Source: Balneolaceae bacterium
Lineage (GTDB): Bacteria; Bacteroidota; Rhodothermia; Balneolales; Balneolaceae
DNA length: 64,000 nucleotides
Reading direction: 5' to 3'
NCBI GenBank assembly: GCA_017643365.1
Contig: JAEPNO010000008.1
Span: 62,001 to 126,000, forward strand
Positions 24,915-34,072 of the stretch are shown here, piece after piece. Numbering within the stretch: position 1 is the stretch's first letter; each line of letters starts with the position of its first letter. Under the pieces are notes generated by a model. The model worked only from the letters and a program-made list of their open reading frames with translations, did not search any database and had not been told where the DNA came from. The translations under genes were made by a program, and so were the position numbers.

Positions 24915-26336
24915 TCACCCGTCTTCGCCATATTGCTTTAGTTTATTACGAATGGTTCGATCAGAAATGCCTAATAACTCGGCGGCTTTTTTCTGATTCC
25001 CCTGCGTTTTTTCAAGCGCTTTACGGATGAGCTTCATCTCGGCTTCCTCAATCGACATTAACGGCAGATCTTCGCTTTCCATTTTTTCGTTGCTGAGGTT
25101 TTCATCCACACTCGAAAACATTTCGTTGTCAATGTGCTCGATTTTTATTTCATCGCTATCCTGTGCCAGGATTATTCCACGGTGCATTTTGTTATTCAGC
25201 TCACGCACATTTCCCCGCCAATCTTGCGCCACCATATAATCCATCAATTCTTTCGACACCTCTTTCTGTTCCAAACCATATCGTTTGGTGTAATGCTCGG
25301 CAAAATAGTTAACCAACAACGGGATGTCGCTTTTACGTTGACGAAGAGGTGGGATTTCGATCGGAAACACATTCAATCGATAGTATAAATCTTCTCGGAA
25401 TTGCTTGTCTGCAATCGACTCGGCAATATTTCTGTTCGAGGTGGCCAATATCCTAACATTTGCTTTGATAGGTTTTTGGCTGCCAACGCGATAAAACTCA
25501 TTTTCCTGGAGTACTCGCAAAAGTTTTGCCTGTACGTTAATGTCAATTTCAGTGATTTCATCTAACAAAAGAGTTCCACCTTCAGCGGCATCGAATGCTC
25601 CCTTCCGATCTGAGATTGCTCCTGTAAAAGCGCCTTTAATGTGTCCAAAAAGGGTGCTTTCAACAAGTTCTGAAGGCAAGTTTGCACAATTTATTTTGAT
25701 ATACGGGCCGTCAGATCTATTACTGTGCACATGAATCTGGTGTGCAAATACTTCCTTCCCGGTTCCACTTTCCCCTTGAATTAAAACCGGTGCAACATTC
25801 TTGGCAATCTGAGGAAGTACGCGCATCAGTTTTTTAATTTGAGGATCTTCTCCGATAAACTGATTCTCACCTTTTTTCGAGGCATTAACCGGGCTGATAG
25901 CTTCCGCTTTTTCTGTCTTAATTGACGGCGCTGTAGTTGTTGCCGGTTTTCTTTTAGCTGATTCCTCTTCGGGATCGGCTTCGAAAAATCTATTTACCCG
26001 GAAAAGAATTTCTTTTGCCTTAAATGGCTTTGTGATGTAATCGAAAGCGCCTTTATGCAATGCGCGAACAGCATGATTGATGTTACCAAAGCCGGTAATC
26101 ATGATTACACCAATATTCGGATATTCTTTTTTTACGGTGGTTAGTACTTCATCGCCTGTTAATTCATTCATTTTAACATCAGTAATAACCAAGTCTACGG
26201 CATCTTTTTTAAGATGATCTAAAGCTTTTACAGGCGAACTGTAAGCCGAGACCTGATAACCGGTAGCAGTAAGTATTTCTTCAATAAATCCGAGAAGGAG
26301 TTCGTCGTCGTCAATAACGAGAATAGATCGTTTCAT
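24915..26336 (-). CDS. Sigma-54-dependent response regulator (FleR/FlrC/NtrC type)
   Basis: A 473-residue activator with three domains. A receiver domain (1-120) has phosphoacceptor Asp53 in VDLVITDVKMNE. An AAA+ domain (about 165-400) has Walker A GESGTGKE (188-195), GAFTGA (235-240, the sigma-54 contact loop) and GGTLLLDEI (Walker B). A Fis-type helix-turn-helix closes the protein (KAAELLGISDRTIRNKLKQY). It should open sigma-54 promoters; candidate -24/-12 boxes are before flgF, fliS and the giant glycosyltransferase gene. Location between flagellar gene blocks makes it the likely master activator of middle flagellar genes. Its partner sensor is probably the PAS protein downstream. Confidence 0.93.
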   Translation of the reverse strand: MKRSILVIDDDELLLGFIEEILTATGYQVSAYSSPVKALDHLKKDAVDLVITDVKMNELTGDEVLTTVKKEYPNIGVIMITGFGNINHAVRALHKGAFDYITKPFKAKEILFRVNRFFEADPEEESAKRKPATTTAPSIKTEKAEAISPVNASKKGENQFIGEDPQIKKLMRVLPQIAKNVAPVLIQGESGTGKEVFAHQIHVHSNRSDGPYIKINCANLPSELVESTLFGHIKGAFTGAISDRKGAFDAAEGGTLLLDEITEIDINVQAKLLRVLQENEFYRVGSQKPIKANVRILATSNRNIAESIADKQFREDLYYRLNVFPIEIPPLRQRKSDIPLLVNYFAEHYTKRYGLEQKEVSKELMDYMVAQDWRGNVRELNNKMHRGIILAQDSDEIKIEHIDNEMFSSVDENLSNEKMESEDLPLMSIEEAEMKLIRKALEKTQGNQKKAAELLGISDRTIRNKLKQYGEDG

Positions 26337-26411
26337 ATATCAAATGGTTTACCAGAAAATTAGCTTTGATAGCCGTTCACGGTTGGATGGTAATCAATGT
26401 AATTGGTAGAT

Positions 26412-26442
26412 AAAAAAAAAGAGAGCATATAGCTCTCTTTTT
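26412..26442 (-). terminator. Terminator after the fliS-fliD operon (may act both ways)
   Basis: AGAGAGCATATAGCTCTCT is a near-perfect hairpin with an A run on its left and T run on its right, so it has a T tract on either strand. On the minus strand it ends the fliS-fliD operon, about 30 bases after its last stop codon. Confidence 0.85.
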
Positions 26443-26468
26443 CTTGTCCAAAAAATTAAAATGTTGGC

Positions 26469-26819
26469 TTAACGGAACATGTTTTCAGCCATCTTCTCCC
26501 AAACTGCAGGATCATTCAGCATTTTACCAAGCTCTGTTTCTTTAGCAGCTTCCGGCGAAACCTGGCGTGCTTGATCGTATTCTTGAATACGAGCTTTGTA
26601 TTGTTTCAATTTAGAAAATGCAGCAGAATTTGCTTTTTCAAGTTCAATACGGGCAAATTGATCTTCGGTGCTCTGGATACCCTCTTTGCTGATCGAAACT
26701 TTGTCGGATAAATTGCCCGACTCCGTTTTTTCTGGCACTTGTTGGGCGGCGCGAGCTTCGTTGGCTTTGGCGCCATCGATTTGACCGTTAAGTTGGGTTG
26801 ATAAGTTATTGATTTCCAT
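26469..26819 (-). CDS. Small flagellar-operon protein, function unknown
   Basis: This 116-residue, mostly helical and charged protein is the last gene of the fliS-fliD-fliT-like operon. Its N-terminus MEINNLSTQLNGQ and the segment NLSDKVSISKEGIQ resemble the start of several small flagellar proteins (FlaG, FlgM), but the C-terminal half (KMLNDPAVWEKMAENMFR) does not look like a FlgM sigma-binding helix. An anti-sigma role is therefore only one possibility, noted because no other flgM candidate is in the window. It is 21 bases downstream of the FliT-like gene. Confidence 0.55.
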   Translation of the reverse strand: MEINNLSTQLNGQIDGAKANEARAAQQVPEKTESGNLSDKVSISKEGIQSTEDQFARIELEKANSAAFSKLKQYKARIQEYDQARQVSPEAAKETELGKMLNDPAVWEKMAENMFR

Positions 26820-26840
26820 GGTGGTGTTTTTTAGTAGATA

Positions 26841-27230
26841 TTAAAAATATGAAATATTGGGAGTTTTAGAAATCCCATAACTCTCTTGAACTTTTCGCTG
26901 TTTGGTTGCAACAGCCATTTTATCAAGTTGGGTATTCATGAGAGTTGATATTCGTTGTTGTATTTCATCATTCATGGTGATGAAAGCATCAAATAGAGGT
27001 CGTAGTATTTGTACATCCTCTGTGCTAAGGTTCATTTCCTTCTTATTGTTTTGAATAATGGAAAGCACCTTAAGGTGTTCTTCGCGTTCACTCATACCTT
27101 TGCGAATAGCTTCAAGCGACGGAGCATCATTTCCTAATTCGGATAAGATTCCGGCACTTAGTTCATTCAATTGCGATATGGAGTGTTTTAGTTGTTTCAA
27201 AATCTTAGTAATAGAAGCTGCTTGCGGCAA
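26841..27230 (-). CDS. fliT: FliT-like chaperone
   Basis: This 129-residue helical protein overlaps the end of fliD by 26 bases, exactly where the FliD chaperone FliT is usually encoded (fliD-fliS-fliT clusters). It is predicted to be helices throughout, with repeating hydrophobic heptads (KILKQLKHSISQLNELSAGI). FliT sequences are poorly conserved, so the name rests on position, size and helicity. Confidence 0.6.
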   Translation of the reverse strand: MPQAASITKILKQLKHSISQLNELSAGILSELGNDAPSLEAIRKGMSEREEHLKVLSIIQNNKKEMNLSTEDVQILRPLFDAFITMNDEIQQRISTLMNTQLDKMAVATKQRKVQESYGISKTPNISYF

Positions 27231-28608
27231 ACTGTGTTACCTGATCAAATTGCTGTTGGCCTTCTTCAAGTAAGGCATCCAGTTCGTTAAAAATCCTGCG
27301 TTGGTCTTCTTCATATTTCGTTAGATAATCTTCTTCTCGTTCAATTAAACGATCAAGATTGTCCACTTTGTCGTCGAGGCTATCTTCGAGCGAACTCAGG
27401 ATACCATCCGATTTGGTATAACTCTCGGCCATTGCAAGCATAGTTGCGATCGGAGAGGTAGGATCCATGAAGAAAGCTGCGATCTCTTCCGGTCGATTCT
27501 GTAAGATGTCATCGAGCACATCAGAATCATCGATTTTCATTTCGCCATCGTTTTCGAAGGTAATACCCAAATCAGAGAAATTAGCAACATTACCACTTGG
27601 AATACCTGAGGCTCCCAAAATAACCGTTTGGCGTAAATTTGAACTTAAATTTCGAACAGAGCGGTATTTTTGAAGCGGCCCTTTATTACCAGTTTCGGCG
27701 TTAATGAAGGTGCGTTCCCGAATGGTTTCGTTCACTTCATTATAAGCTTTGATGAAATCTTCTAAATTCGATTTCGATGCAGCAATATCTCGTGAAACCG
27801 TCATTTGTTCCTGAGTTCCGGTTGCATCAAGAAGGGTAAAATCTAATCCTTCAATCGCATCATCAACATTGTTAGAACCGCGGGTAAAAGTTACCCCATC
27901 GATAGTGAACTGGGAATCAAGCTCGCTATCAGGTACTAATTCTGTCATGCCACCGGTAATCTCAGCTAGTACGCCGGTAGCGCCACTCCATTGAATTCGA
28001 TTGTCGAAGCCTGTCTCTAAGCTTTGAACCGAAAACTGAACATCAGTACTGTTTGTATTAAATACATTCGCACTGGCTTCATCACCAAATTTGTCGGCAA
28101 TTTCGGTAGCAAAGGCTTCCAAAATTTCCTGGTTAGTCATGCTAACAGGACCACTACCTTCATCTTTGGTAGTAACCACATTTATGGTCTCGGTTTTATC
28201 ACCAATGGTTAGAGTTACTTCTCCATCGCCAAAAGCGGCAAGATCGGTATCGGCAGCTGTGCGGGTTCCATCGAGTGCAACGTCTTTTTTAGCAAGACGA
28301 TCGACAGTTATATTAAAAGTGTTTTCTCGATCTAGGGCCGAGATGGAATTTATCTTTACAATCTGGCTATCTGATACAGTGGATGTAAACTGTTCAAAAG
28401 AATTGTTACTGGCATCAGTGAATTCAGCAATTTTTGCCTCAAAATCAGTAATGGCCTTACTTACTTTTCCAATCGCAGTAATGCTCTCTTTAACATCGCT
28501 TTTGTCCGATTCGTAACGAAGTTTCTTCTGGCTCTCAACTTCTACTAATTGAGTTACAAAAGTCTCGTACGAGGATGTTTGAGCAAATAAACTGGAAATG
28601 GTTGCCAT
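27205..28608 (-). CDS. fliD: FliD, filament cap protein (HAP2)
   Basis: FliD caps the growing filament and helps flagellin fold onto the tip. The 467-residue protein has the N-terminal helical region with YETFVTQLVEVESQKKLRYE, the RENTFNITVDRLAKKDVAL segment of the FliD N domain, and the C-terminal block LSSNLRQTVILGASGIPSGN plus LGITFENDGEMKIDDSDVLD. The final coiled-coil tail is typical. It lies 18 bases downstream of fliS. Confidence 0.93.
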   Translation of the reverse strand: MATISSLFAQTSSYETFVTQLVEVESQKKLRYESDKSDVKESITAIGKVSKAITDFEAKIAEFTDASNNSFEQFTSTVSDSQIVKINSISALDRENTFNITVDRLAKKDVALDGTRTAADTDLAAFGDGEVTLTIGDKTETINVVTTKDEGSGPVSMTNQEILEAFATEIADKFGDEASANVFNTNSTDVQFSVQSLETGFDNRIQWSGATGVLAEITGGMTELVPDSELDSQFTIDGVTFTRGSNNVDDAIEGLDFTLLDATGTQEQMTVSRDIAASKSNLEDFIKAYNEVNETIRERTFINAETGNKGPLQKYRSVRNLSSNLRQTVILGASGIPSGNVANFSDLGITFENDGEMKIDDSDVLDDILQNRPEEIAAFFMDPTSPIATMLAMAESYTKSDGILSSLEDSLDDKVDNLDRLIEREEDYLTKYEEDQRRIFNELDALLEEGQQQFDQVTQFAASSFYY

Positions 28609-28626
28609 ATTATTGCCGGATTACGG

Positions 28627-28950
28627 TTATACCGTGAGTTGGTGAATGTTAACCTGATTGTTAGCTACTTCTTCCCAAGTATTGCGAAGAGGTTCTAAAA
28701 TTTCTCTTACTTCGTCGAAGCGATGCTTTCTCGACAATTCCTGACAGTATCGATAAAGTTCAAAAAGTTGCCCTGCCGGCTCATAATCAAAATTCAATCC
28801 CTGAATTAGTCCGGATAGAATTTCACGTACTTTCTTGTCGTCTTCGCGATAGCTCGCTTGAATAAGCAAATCGTACATCTTTACCACCAGCTTAAGTGGC
28901 GATGCGTTCATTATTGCTTGTCTTTGATATACTAGAGTTGCGTTCTGCAT
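28627..28950 (-). CDS. fliS: FliS, flagellin export chaperone
   Basis: FliS binds the C-terminal helix of flagellin and prevents premature polymerisation. The 107-residue protein has normal length and the conserved ASPLKLVVKMYDLLIQAS segment near the N-terminus. It is the first gene of the minus-strand operon. Upstream are a FliA-like box 30 bases away and a sigma-54-like box further up, so it may be expressed in both the middle and late class. Five flagellin clients are encoded at 36-42 kb. Confidence 0.93.
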   Translation of the reverse strand: MQNATLVYQRQAIMNASPLKLVVKMYDLLIQASYREDDKKVREILSGLIQGLNFDYEPAGQLFELYRYCQELSRKHRFDEVREILEPLRNTWEEVANNQVNIHQLTV

Positions 28951-28980
28951 GACATTAATATTGTTTAGAACTTATTTAGG

Positions 28981-29008
28981 TTATCGGAGTGCTCACATTA
29001 TAGTTAAT
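28981..29008 (-). promoter_or_regulatory. FliA-like promoter for fliS-fliD
   Basis: On the minus strand: ATTAAC, 16 bases, CGATAA. The -10-like box is identical to that of the flagellin promoters and the spacing matches; the -35-like box matches at 4 of 6 positions. It ends about 30 bases before the fliS start. Confidence 0.45.
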
Positions 29009-29078
29009 ACCATTCGGGTAGTATTAATGAACTCTAATGCCGCTTTCCGGTAGCCTGCCCAAGTTTGTTAGTAATTAT

Positions 29079-29094
29079 GACAACTATTGTGCCA
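29079..29094 (-). promoter_or_regulatory. Sigma-54-type promoter facing fliS
   Basis: On the minus strand: TGGCAC, 5 bases, TTGTC, with the full -24 box and correct spacing; the -12 GC is GT. About 115 bases would separate the start of transcription from the fliS ATG. Confidence 0.45.
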
Positions 29095-29326
29095 ACCTGT
29101 TAGATGGAGGCTTTCGGCACATGTAGCGTTTTAGGTGTTATCAGCACAGGTAAGCTATTCCTTAAGGGCGGAAAAAAATTCATTAATGGAAAACTTTTCT
29201 AGATGTGCTGTATGGCTGATCTGAGAATGGATAAATCCACTTTTCATTGGTTCAAGACAACCATCGGCACAATTAGCACGGTTTCTATCAGCCAAAGAGT
29301 AAAAAACTAAAGTGGAAAAATTGTAG

Positions 29327-29342
29327 TGGCATCATTTTTGGA
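29327..29342 (+). promoter_or_regulatory. Sigma-54-type promoter for the giant glycosyltransferase gene
   Basis: TGGCATCATTTTTGGA fits TGGCAC-N5-TTGCA with two substitutions (C to T in the -24 box, C to G in the -12 box) and exact spacing. It is 35 bases upstream of the ATG. Confidence 0.4.
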
Positions 29343-29377
29343 ATCCTCTCTGCAGAATCTAACTAAATGGAAACTTT

Positions 29378-32300
29378 ATGCAGGTAGAAATAGCTCGAGT
29401 GCAAGCACTTTTAAGCAAAAAGCACCCGAATTCGGATAAAGCAATTAAAATGCTGCGCCCGCTCCTTAAGCGTGGAAACTGTCCGTGGATGGTTTACCAT
29501 TATATGGGAGTTGCTCTGCTGCAAAAAGCCGATCATAAAAAAGCACTAGAATATTTACAGCGAGCTTTAGAAGTAGGCGGTACCGAACCGGAAGTTTTTC
29601 ATTTAGTATCCGTTGCTCATTACAATCTCAATCACTTTGAGCAAGCTATTAAATTCGGTTTTGAAGCAGTTAAACGTAAAGATGATTTCCTGGAAGCCTG
29701 GATAAACATCGGGGCAGCACACCGCGCAATGGCGAATTTGGATGAAGCCATGAAGGCGTACACCAAAGCGAATAATATTGATCCCAAAAATGCAGGGATT
29801 GCCTACCGCATTGGTTCTATTTATTTCGATCAGGGAGATTTTAAGAAGGCAAGGGAGTTATACGAGATTTCGGCCAAAATGGAGCCTGATTTTATAGAAG
29901 CACACCTCGGTCAGGCACTCATCGATCTGAAACTTCAGAAATACACCGATGCTGAAGCCAAGATCAAAAAAACGCTGGAAATTGCGCCAAACAACCGCTT
30001 ATGCAGAATTCAGTTAGCCGTTGTTTATAAAGAATGGGGGCATTACAGCGAGGCCATCAGGCTTAATGAGCAATTATTACGCGAAAACCCAAAAGACGGA
30101 CGATTAAGGGTTAACTATGCGCTGTGTTTGCTCGAAGTTGGTCGGTTTAATGAAGCAGAGCATAATTATATGCGAGCGTTAAAAGACTCGCCCGATGCAC
30201 ACGAGTCGCTTTCGAATTATTTAATGGGTATCCATTACAATCCGGAGCGAACCAAAGAAGAAATTTTTGATGCTCATGCTTTGTGGGATCAACATTTTGC
30301 TCCAAAAACTAGAAATGAGCGTCCGGTTCCAGCTAATCTAGATCCCTATAAAAAACTTCGAGTCGGATTTATCTCTGGTGGCTTTAGAAAACATCCCGTT
30401 GGTTGGATGATTACGCGCGCACTTGAAAATCTACCATCCGAATTATTCGAAATTTATGGGTATAACACCCATTCGGTGCACGACGAATTTACCATGCGCA
30501 TTCGCAATTGCTGCGAAAAATGGACCACCGTTATTGGATATAACGACGAAGTAGTTGCTAAAATCATTCGGGATGATGAAGTTGATATTTTAGTTGAACT
30601 CTCAGGGCACTCTGCGTTTAATCGACTTAAAACCGTTGCACTTGAACCGGTACCAATTACCATTAAATGGGTGGGTGGACTGTTTAACACCACAGGATTG
30701 GAAAGCATGGATTACCTGCTTACCGATCACTATGAGTCGCCAAAAGGGGAGGAAGCATTTTATACCGAAAAGTTAGTGCGTATGCCCGACGATTATGTGT
30801 GCTACGAGCCACCGGCGTACGATATTAAAGTGGCGGAACTTCCGGCCTTATTTAACGGATTTGTTACGTTTGGGTGTTTCAATAACCCATCGAAATTGAA
30901 TGATCAATTGATTGAGCAATGGTCTCAAATTCTGCATTCGGTTGAAGGAAGTAAATTATTTCTGAAAAGTAAGCAGTACGACACTCCAGACTTTGTTAAA
31001 CAAGTTGTAGATGAGTTTGAGAAAAATGGAATCGAAAAATCCCGATTGATATTTGAAGGTTACGCCATGCACGAAGATCTGCTGGCCTCGTACAATCAAG
31101 TGGATATTGCGCTAGATCCGTGGCCATATTCGGGTGGCTTAACAACCTGCGAAGCTCTTTGGATGGGAGTTCCTGTGATAACCTGTGCAGGTCCCACTTT
31201 TGCCGGGCGACACTCAGTAACGCATTTATCAAATACCGGAAACAGCGATTGGGTTACTTATAACTGGGAAGATTACAAAGCGAAGGCATTGGAACTTGCC
31301 TCAGATATCGAAGCCTTAAAACACACACGTGCCGGTTTAAGAGATCAATTATTGAACTCCCCGTTATGTGATGGTGCTCGATTTGGGGCACACTTAAGTA
31401 CTGCGTTCCGCGAGATGTGGAAGCAACGAGTTGAAGGATATAAACAAAATCTGCCCGAAGGCGAGTGGCAGAATCATATTGATGTGAGAGCTTTAAATGA
31501 AGCCGCATTGGATGTTTTTTGTAAAGATCATGCACTTAGTAAAGAGCCACCGGTTTTACAGAATTACCATCAAATTGAATGGGATAATGGCCTTAAAGTG
31601 GCAGTTCCCAAATCGAAAGAAAATTTTACGCATTACACACTCATTGAAAATCCTGAGAAGCATCAGCGATTATTCGAGGTATTCTCTGAAATCCTGAATC
31701 AAAACGATCAAGTTTTGGAAGTGGGATCTGGATATGGTGTACTAACCATGCATTTAGCTCATTTGGTTGGGGAAAACGGAACAGTTGTAGCCGTTGAACC
31801 AAATCCGAGGATTGTTCCTTTTTTAAAGGAAAGCAAACGTATCAATAGGCTAGATCAGGTTGCAATAAAAGAAGTAGCCGCCGATACTAATGATGGGGCT
31901 TCGTATTTATTGGTGGGAAGCATCCAAGAAAATGGGATGCTTAATCAAGAATTGGGAACCATTCCGGTTGACGCAAAAACTTTACAACAAATAGCCGATG
32001 ATCATCAAGCGTTCGACCCAAAACTTGTTATTATTGATGTTGCTGGTGATTTATCACCAATTTTAGAATGTGTTGATTCACTCGAGAAGAACGAAAAACC
32101 TATTATTTGTTTGGGCAATTTCGGTGAATTTGATTCCGATCAAGCACACGCCTTAAAGTCAGAGGGCTACAAATTTTTCGAGCATATCGAGGAAGTTGGA
32201 GTACTTTCGGCAGTGGAAGAAAACCATACTTCAACAGCCCGCTGGATTTTTGCTTTAAACCAAGATCATATTCAAAAACTCACGGACAAGGGATTCGTTT

Positions 32301-34060
32301 TTGGAGGCGAAGCCAATACTATAGAAGTGAGCAGAAATTATGTGCAGGAAGTTCAGAGCCAACCTTGGGCTACGAATTTTTCACTCAGCTGGATAACCGA
32401 GGCTGAGTCAGAAGCCGAAGCCAATTATTTCAAAGCAATTAATATGCTTTGGGAGGTTGAGCAAAATCAAGAACTCACGCCTTCTCAAAAAGCATCACTT
32501 TCGGTAGAAGCTGCCATTATATTGCTTGAATTGTACTCGGCAAATCCCGGTGTGCTCTCGGTGGCAAGTAGTTTGAGTCGCGCATTTTTAAATATTGGAA
32601 AGCGAAAAGATGCCGCCAGTATTTTAAAAAGCACATTCGAGCATGTAATGACCTCGAACCAGCCGATTGATTTAAGTCTGCCATTTTTATTGCCACTTAC
32701 CGAGCAAGAAAAGTATCCGATTGCCGGAAATGCTGTTGATTGGCTTAAAATAAAAATAGCCGAAGCATGGTTGCTCCTACAACATGAAAGCACTTTCTTT
32801 TTAGATCAAAAAGAGCTGAACATTCTTAAACAGATTAATGGTAACCCACATGCATTACCGATTATAAAAACCATTGCCGAAAGTTTATTGGTACATGGCG
32901 AAATGGAGGTAGTGCCTGCATCGAGCCGAAAAGCTGACGGAAAGTTCATACACATTTGCTTCAATCACACTTATGCGAAAGGGTTGAACGATATGTTGAT
33001 GCGAGCGAACGAGCTTTCATCGCAGGAACATCATTTAGTGTTAGAACGGCACACCGCAATCGACAATTTTTTTGTTGATGTGAGTGATAATTCGCTTGCA
33101 GTGGTTCTAAATCATAAGCATGATATCGATCGTATTAAGAGAATATGTACAGCCGCTGATGTTGATGGAATTATTTTTCATGGAATCTTCCAGGAATGGC
33201 AAAAGAAGCTGGTAAAACACATTGGTTTCAATAAACATATCAGCTGGGTTCTTTGGGGTGGTGATTTGTACAACCCAATCAAGTTTGGGCGCCCAATGCG
33301 ATTTATTGCCGGTTTTGTCGACAGTATTATGTCCAGCATTGAAGGTGATATTGAAGTGTTTAATGCAAACTATGGAAATCGCAAAACATTCAATTTTGGC
33401 TATCCTTACGCCGGTTTATATGGCGAAATCACTATTAGTAATGAAAAATCGGATCCTCCGGTAATCATCGTTGGGAACTCAGGAGATCGAGGGAACGAGC
33501 ATCTTCCGGTACTTAAAATATTATCCGAAAAAACGGACATCAGTAATTTCAAAATCCTTCTGCCGGTTGCTTATAACCTGAGTGACGAATATGAAGCGGA
33601 ATTATTGGATGGAATTAAAAAGCTCGGTTTAGAAAAGAATACCGTACTTCAAAAAGAGTTTCTACCTGCCGACGAATACATTCAGTTGGTAGCTTCAAGT
33701 TACCTGTTTATCGGCGCACATAATCGCCAACAGGCAATGGGTAATATTTTGGGATCGGTGTATGGCGGTAATCATACGGTGATCCGGAAGCAGATTCTTG
33801 TGAATAAGAATTTACGAAGCAATCCAAGCTGGGACTTTTTAAAGAAATACGATTTCCAAATTACCGATCTAAGCTCTTTGATGAATGTAAAGGCGTTAAT
33901 AGACTTGCCGGAAATAAACGAAGAGCAGAAGAAAAAGCACCAACAGGTAATCGAAAATGATTTTTCGCTCGATGCTAGAGTTGATCAATTAACCAAAGCA
34001 TGTGCTCAGATTTTAGAAGGGATCAGAAATCCACAAACCAAAGAATTGGTAAACGTTTAA
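29378..34060 (+). CDS. Multidomain glycosyltransferase: TPR - OGT (GT41) - FkbM-like methyltransferase - WecF-like (GT56)
   Basis: A 1560-residue fusion. (1) TPR repeats, residues 1-285, bind protein substrates in this family. (2) OGT/SPINDLY-type GT41 catalytic region, about 326-690: LRVGFISGGFRKHPVGW with His339, VDILVELSGHS with His411, FGCFNNPSKLND with Lys506, and DPWPYSGGLTTCEALWMGVP (580-599). (3) FkbM-like methyltransferase, about 735-960: SAM motif VLEVGSGYG (779-787), then AVEPNPR and a LVIIDVAGD segment in place of the family's IKIDVEG. (4) Helical linker, 1005-1150. (5) WecF-type domain, 1190-1550: GIIFHGIF, SWVLWGGDLYNP, VIIVGNSGDRGNEH and NRQQAMGN, all matching known WecF. It lies between fliS and the flagellins with a WecE-type gene 12 bases downstream. 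Inferred role: cytoplasmic flagellin O-glycosylation and glycan extension. Confidence 0.88.
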   Translation: MQVEIARVQALLSKKHPNSDKAIKMLRPLLKRGNCPWMVYHYMGVALLQKADHKKALEYLQRALEVGGTEPEVFHLVSVAHYNLNHFEQAIKFGFEAVKRKDDFLEAWINIGAAHRAMANLDEAMKAYTKANNIDPKNAGIAYRIGSIYFDQGDFKKARELYEISAKMEPDFIEAHLGQALIDLKLQKYTDAEAKIKKTLEIAPNNRLCRIQLAVVYKEWGHYSEAIRLNEQLLRENPKDGRLRVNYALCLLEVGRFNEAEHNYMRALKDSPDAHESLSNYLMGIHYNPERTKEEIFDAHALWDQHFAPKTRNERPVPANLDPYKKLRVGFISGGFRKHPVGWMITRALENLPSELFEIYGYNTHSVHDEFTMRIRNCCEKWTTVIGYNDEVVAKIIRDDEVDILVELSGHSAFNRLKTVALEPVPITIKWVGGLFNTTGLESMDYLLTDHYESPKGEEAFYTEKLVRMPDDYVCYEPPAYDIKVAELPALFNGFVTFGCFNNPSKLNDQLIEQWSQILHSVEGSKLFLKSKQYDTPDFVKQVVDEFEKNGIEKSRLIFEGYAMHEDLLASYNQVDIALDPWPYSGGLTTCEALWMGVPVITCAGPTFAGRHSVTHLSNTGNSDWVTYNWEDYKAKALELASDIEALKHTRAGLRDQLLNSPLCDGARFGAHLSTAFREMWKQRVEGYKQNLPEGEWQNHIDVRALNEAALDVFCKDHALSKEPPVLQNYHQIEWDNGLKVAVPKSKENFTHYTLIENPEKHQRLFEVFSEILNQNDQVLEVGSGYGVLTMHLAHLVGENGTVVAVEPNPRIVPFLKESKRINRLDQVAIKEVAADTNDGASYLLVGSIQENGMLNQELGTIPVDAKTLQQIADDHQAFDPKLVIIDVAGDLSPILECVDSLEKNEKPIICLGNFGEFDSDQAHALKSEGYKFFEHIEEVGVLSAVEENHTSTARWIFALNQDHIQKLTDKGFVFGGEANTIEVSRNYVQEVQSQPWATNFSLSWITEAESEAEANYFKAINMLWEVEQNQELTPSQKASLSVEAAIILLELYSANPGVLSVASSLSRAFLNIGKRKDAASILKSTFEHVMTSNQPIDLSLPFLLPLTEQEKYPIAGNAVDWLKIKIAEAWLLLQHESTFFLDQKELNILKQINGNPHALPIIKTIAESLLVHGEMEVVPASSRKADGKFIHICFNHTYAKGLNDMLMRANELSSQEHHLVLERHTAIDNFFVDVSDNSLAVVLNHKHDIDRIKRICTAADVDGIIFHGIFQEWQKKLVKHIGFNKHISWVLWGGDLYNPIKFGRPMRFIAGFVDSIMSSIEGDIEVFNANYGNRKTFNFGYPYAGLYGEITISNEKSDPPVIIVGNSGDRGNEHLPVLKILSEKTDISNFKILLPVAYNLSDEYEAELLDGIKKLGLEKNTVLQKEFLPADEYIQLVASSYLFIGAHNRQQAMGNILGSVYGGNHTVIRKQILVNKNLRSNPSWDFLKKYDFQITDLSSLMNVKALIDLPEINEEQKKKHQQVIENDFSLDARVDQLTKACAQILEGIRNPQTKELVNV

Positions 34061-34072
34061 AGAGGGCATGCC

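Larger units (their letters stand above)
28951..29377. promoter_or_regulatory. Divergent regulatory region between fliS and the giant glycosyltransferase gene
   Basis: These 427 bases contain no gene that I can see. They hold two sigma-54-like boxes, one facing each way (29079-29094 minus, 29327-29342 plus), and a FliA-like box facing fliS (28981-29008). The shared control region links the glycosyltransferase to filament assembly genes. Confidence 0.6.

Noticed and set aside
26469-26819. Calling the last fliS-operon gene FlgM outright
   Set aside because: Only the short N-terminal motif is similar; the sigma-binding C-terminal region expected of FlgM is not recognisable.
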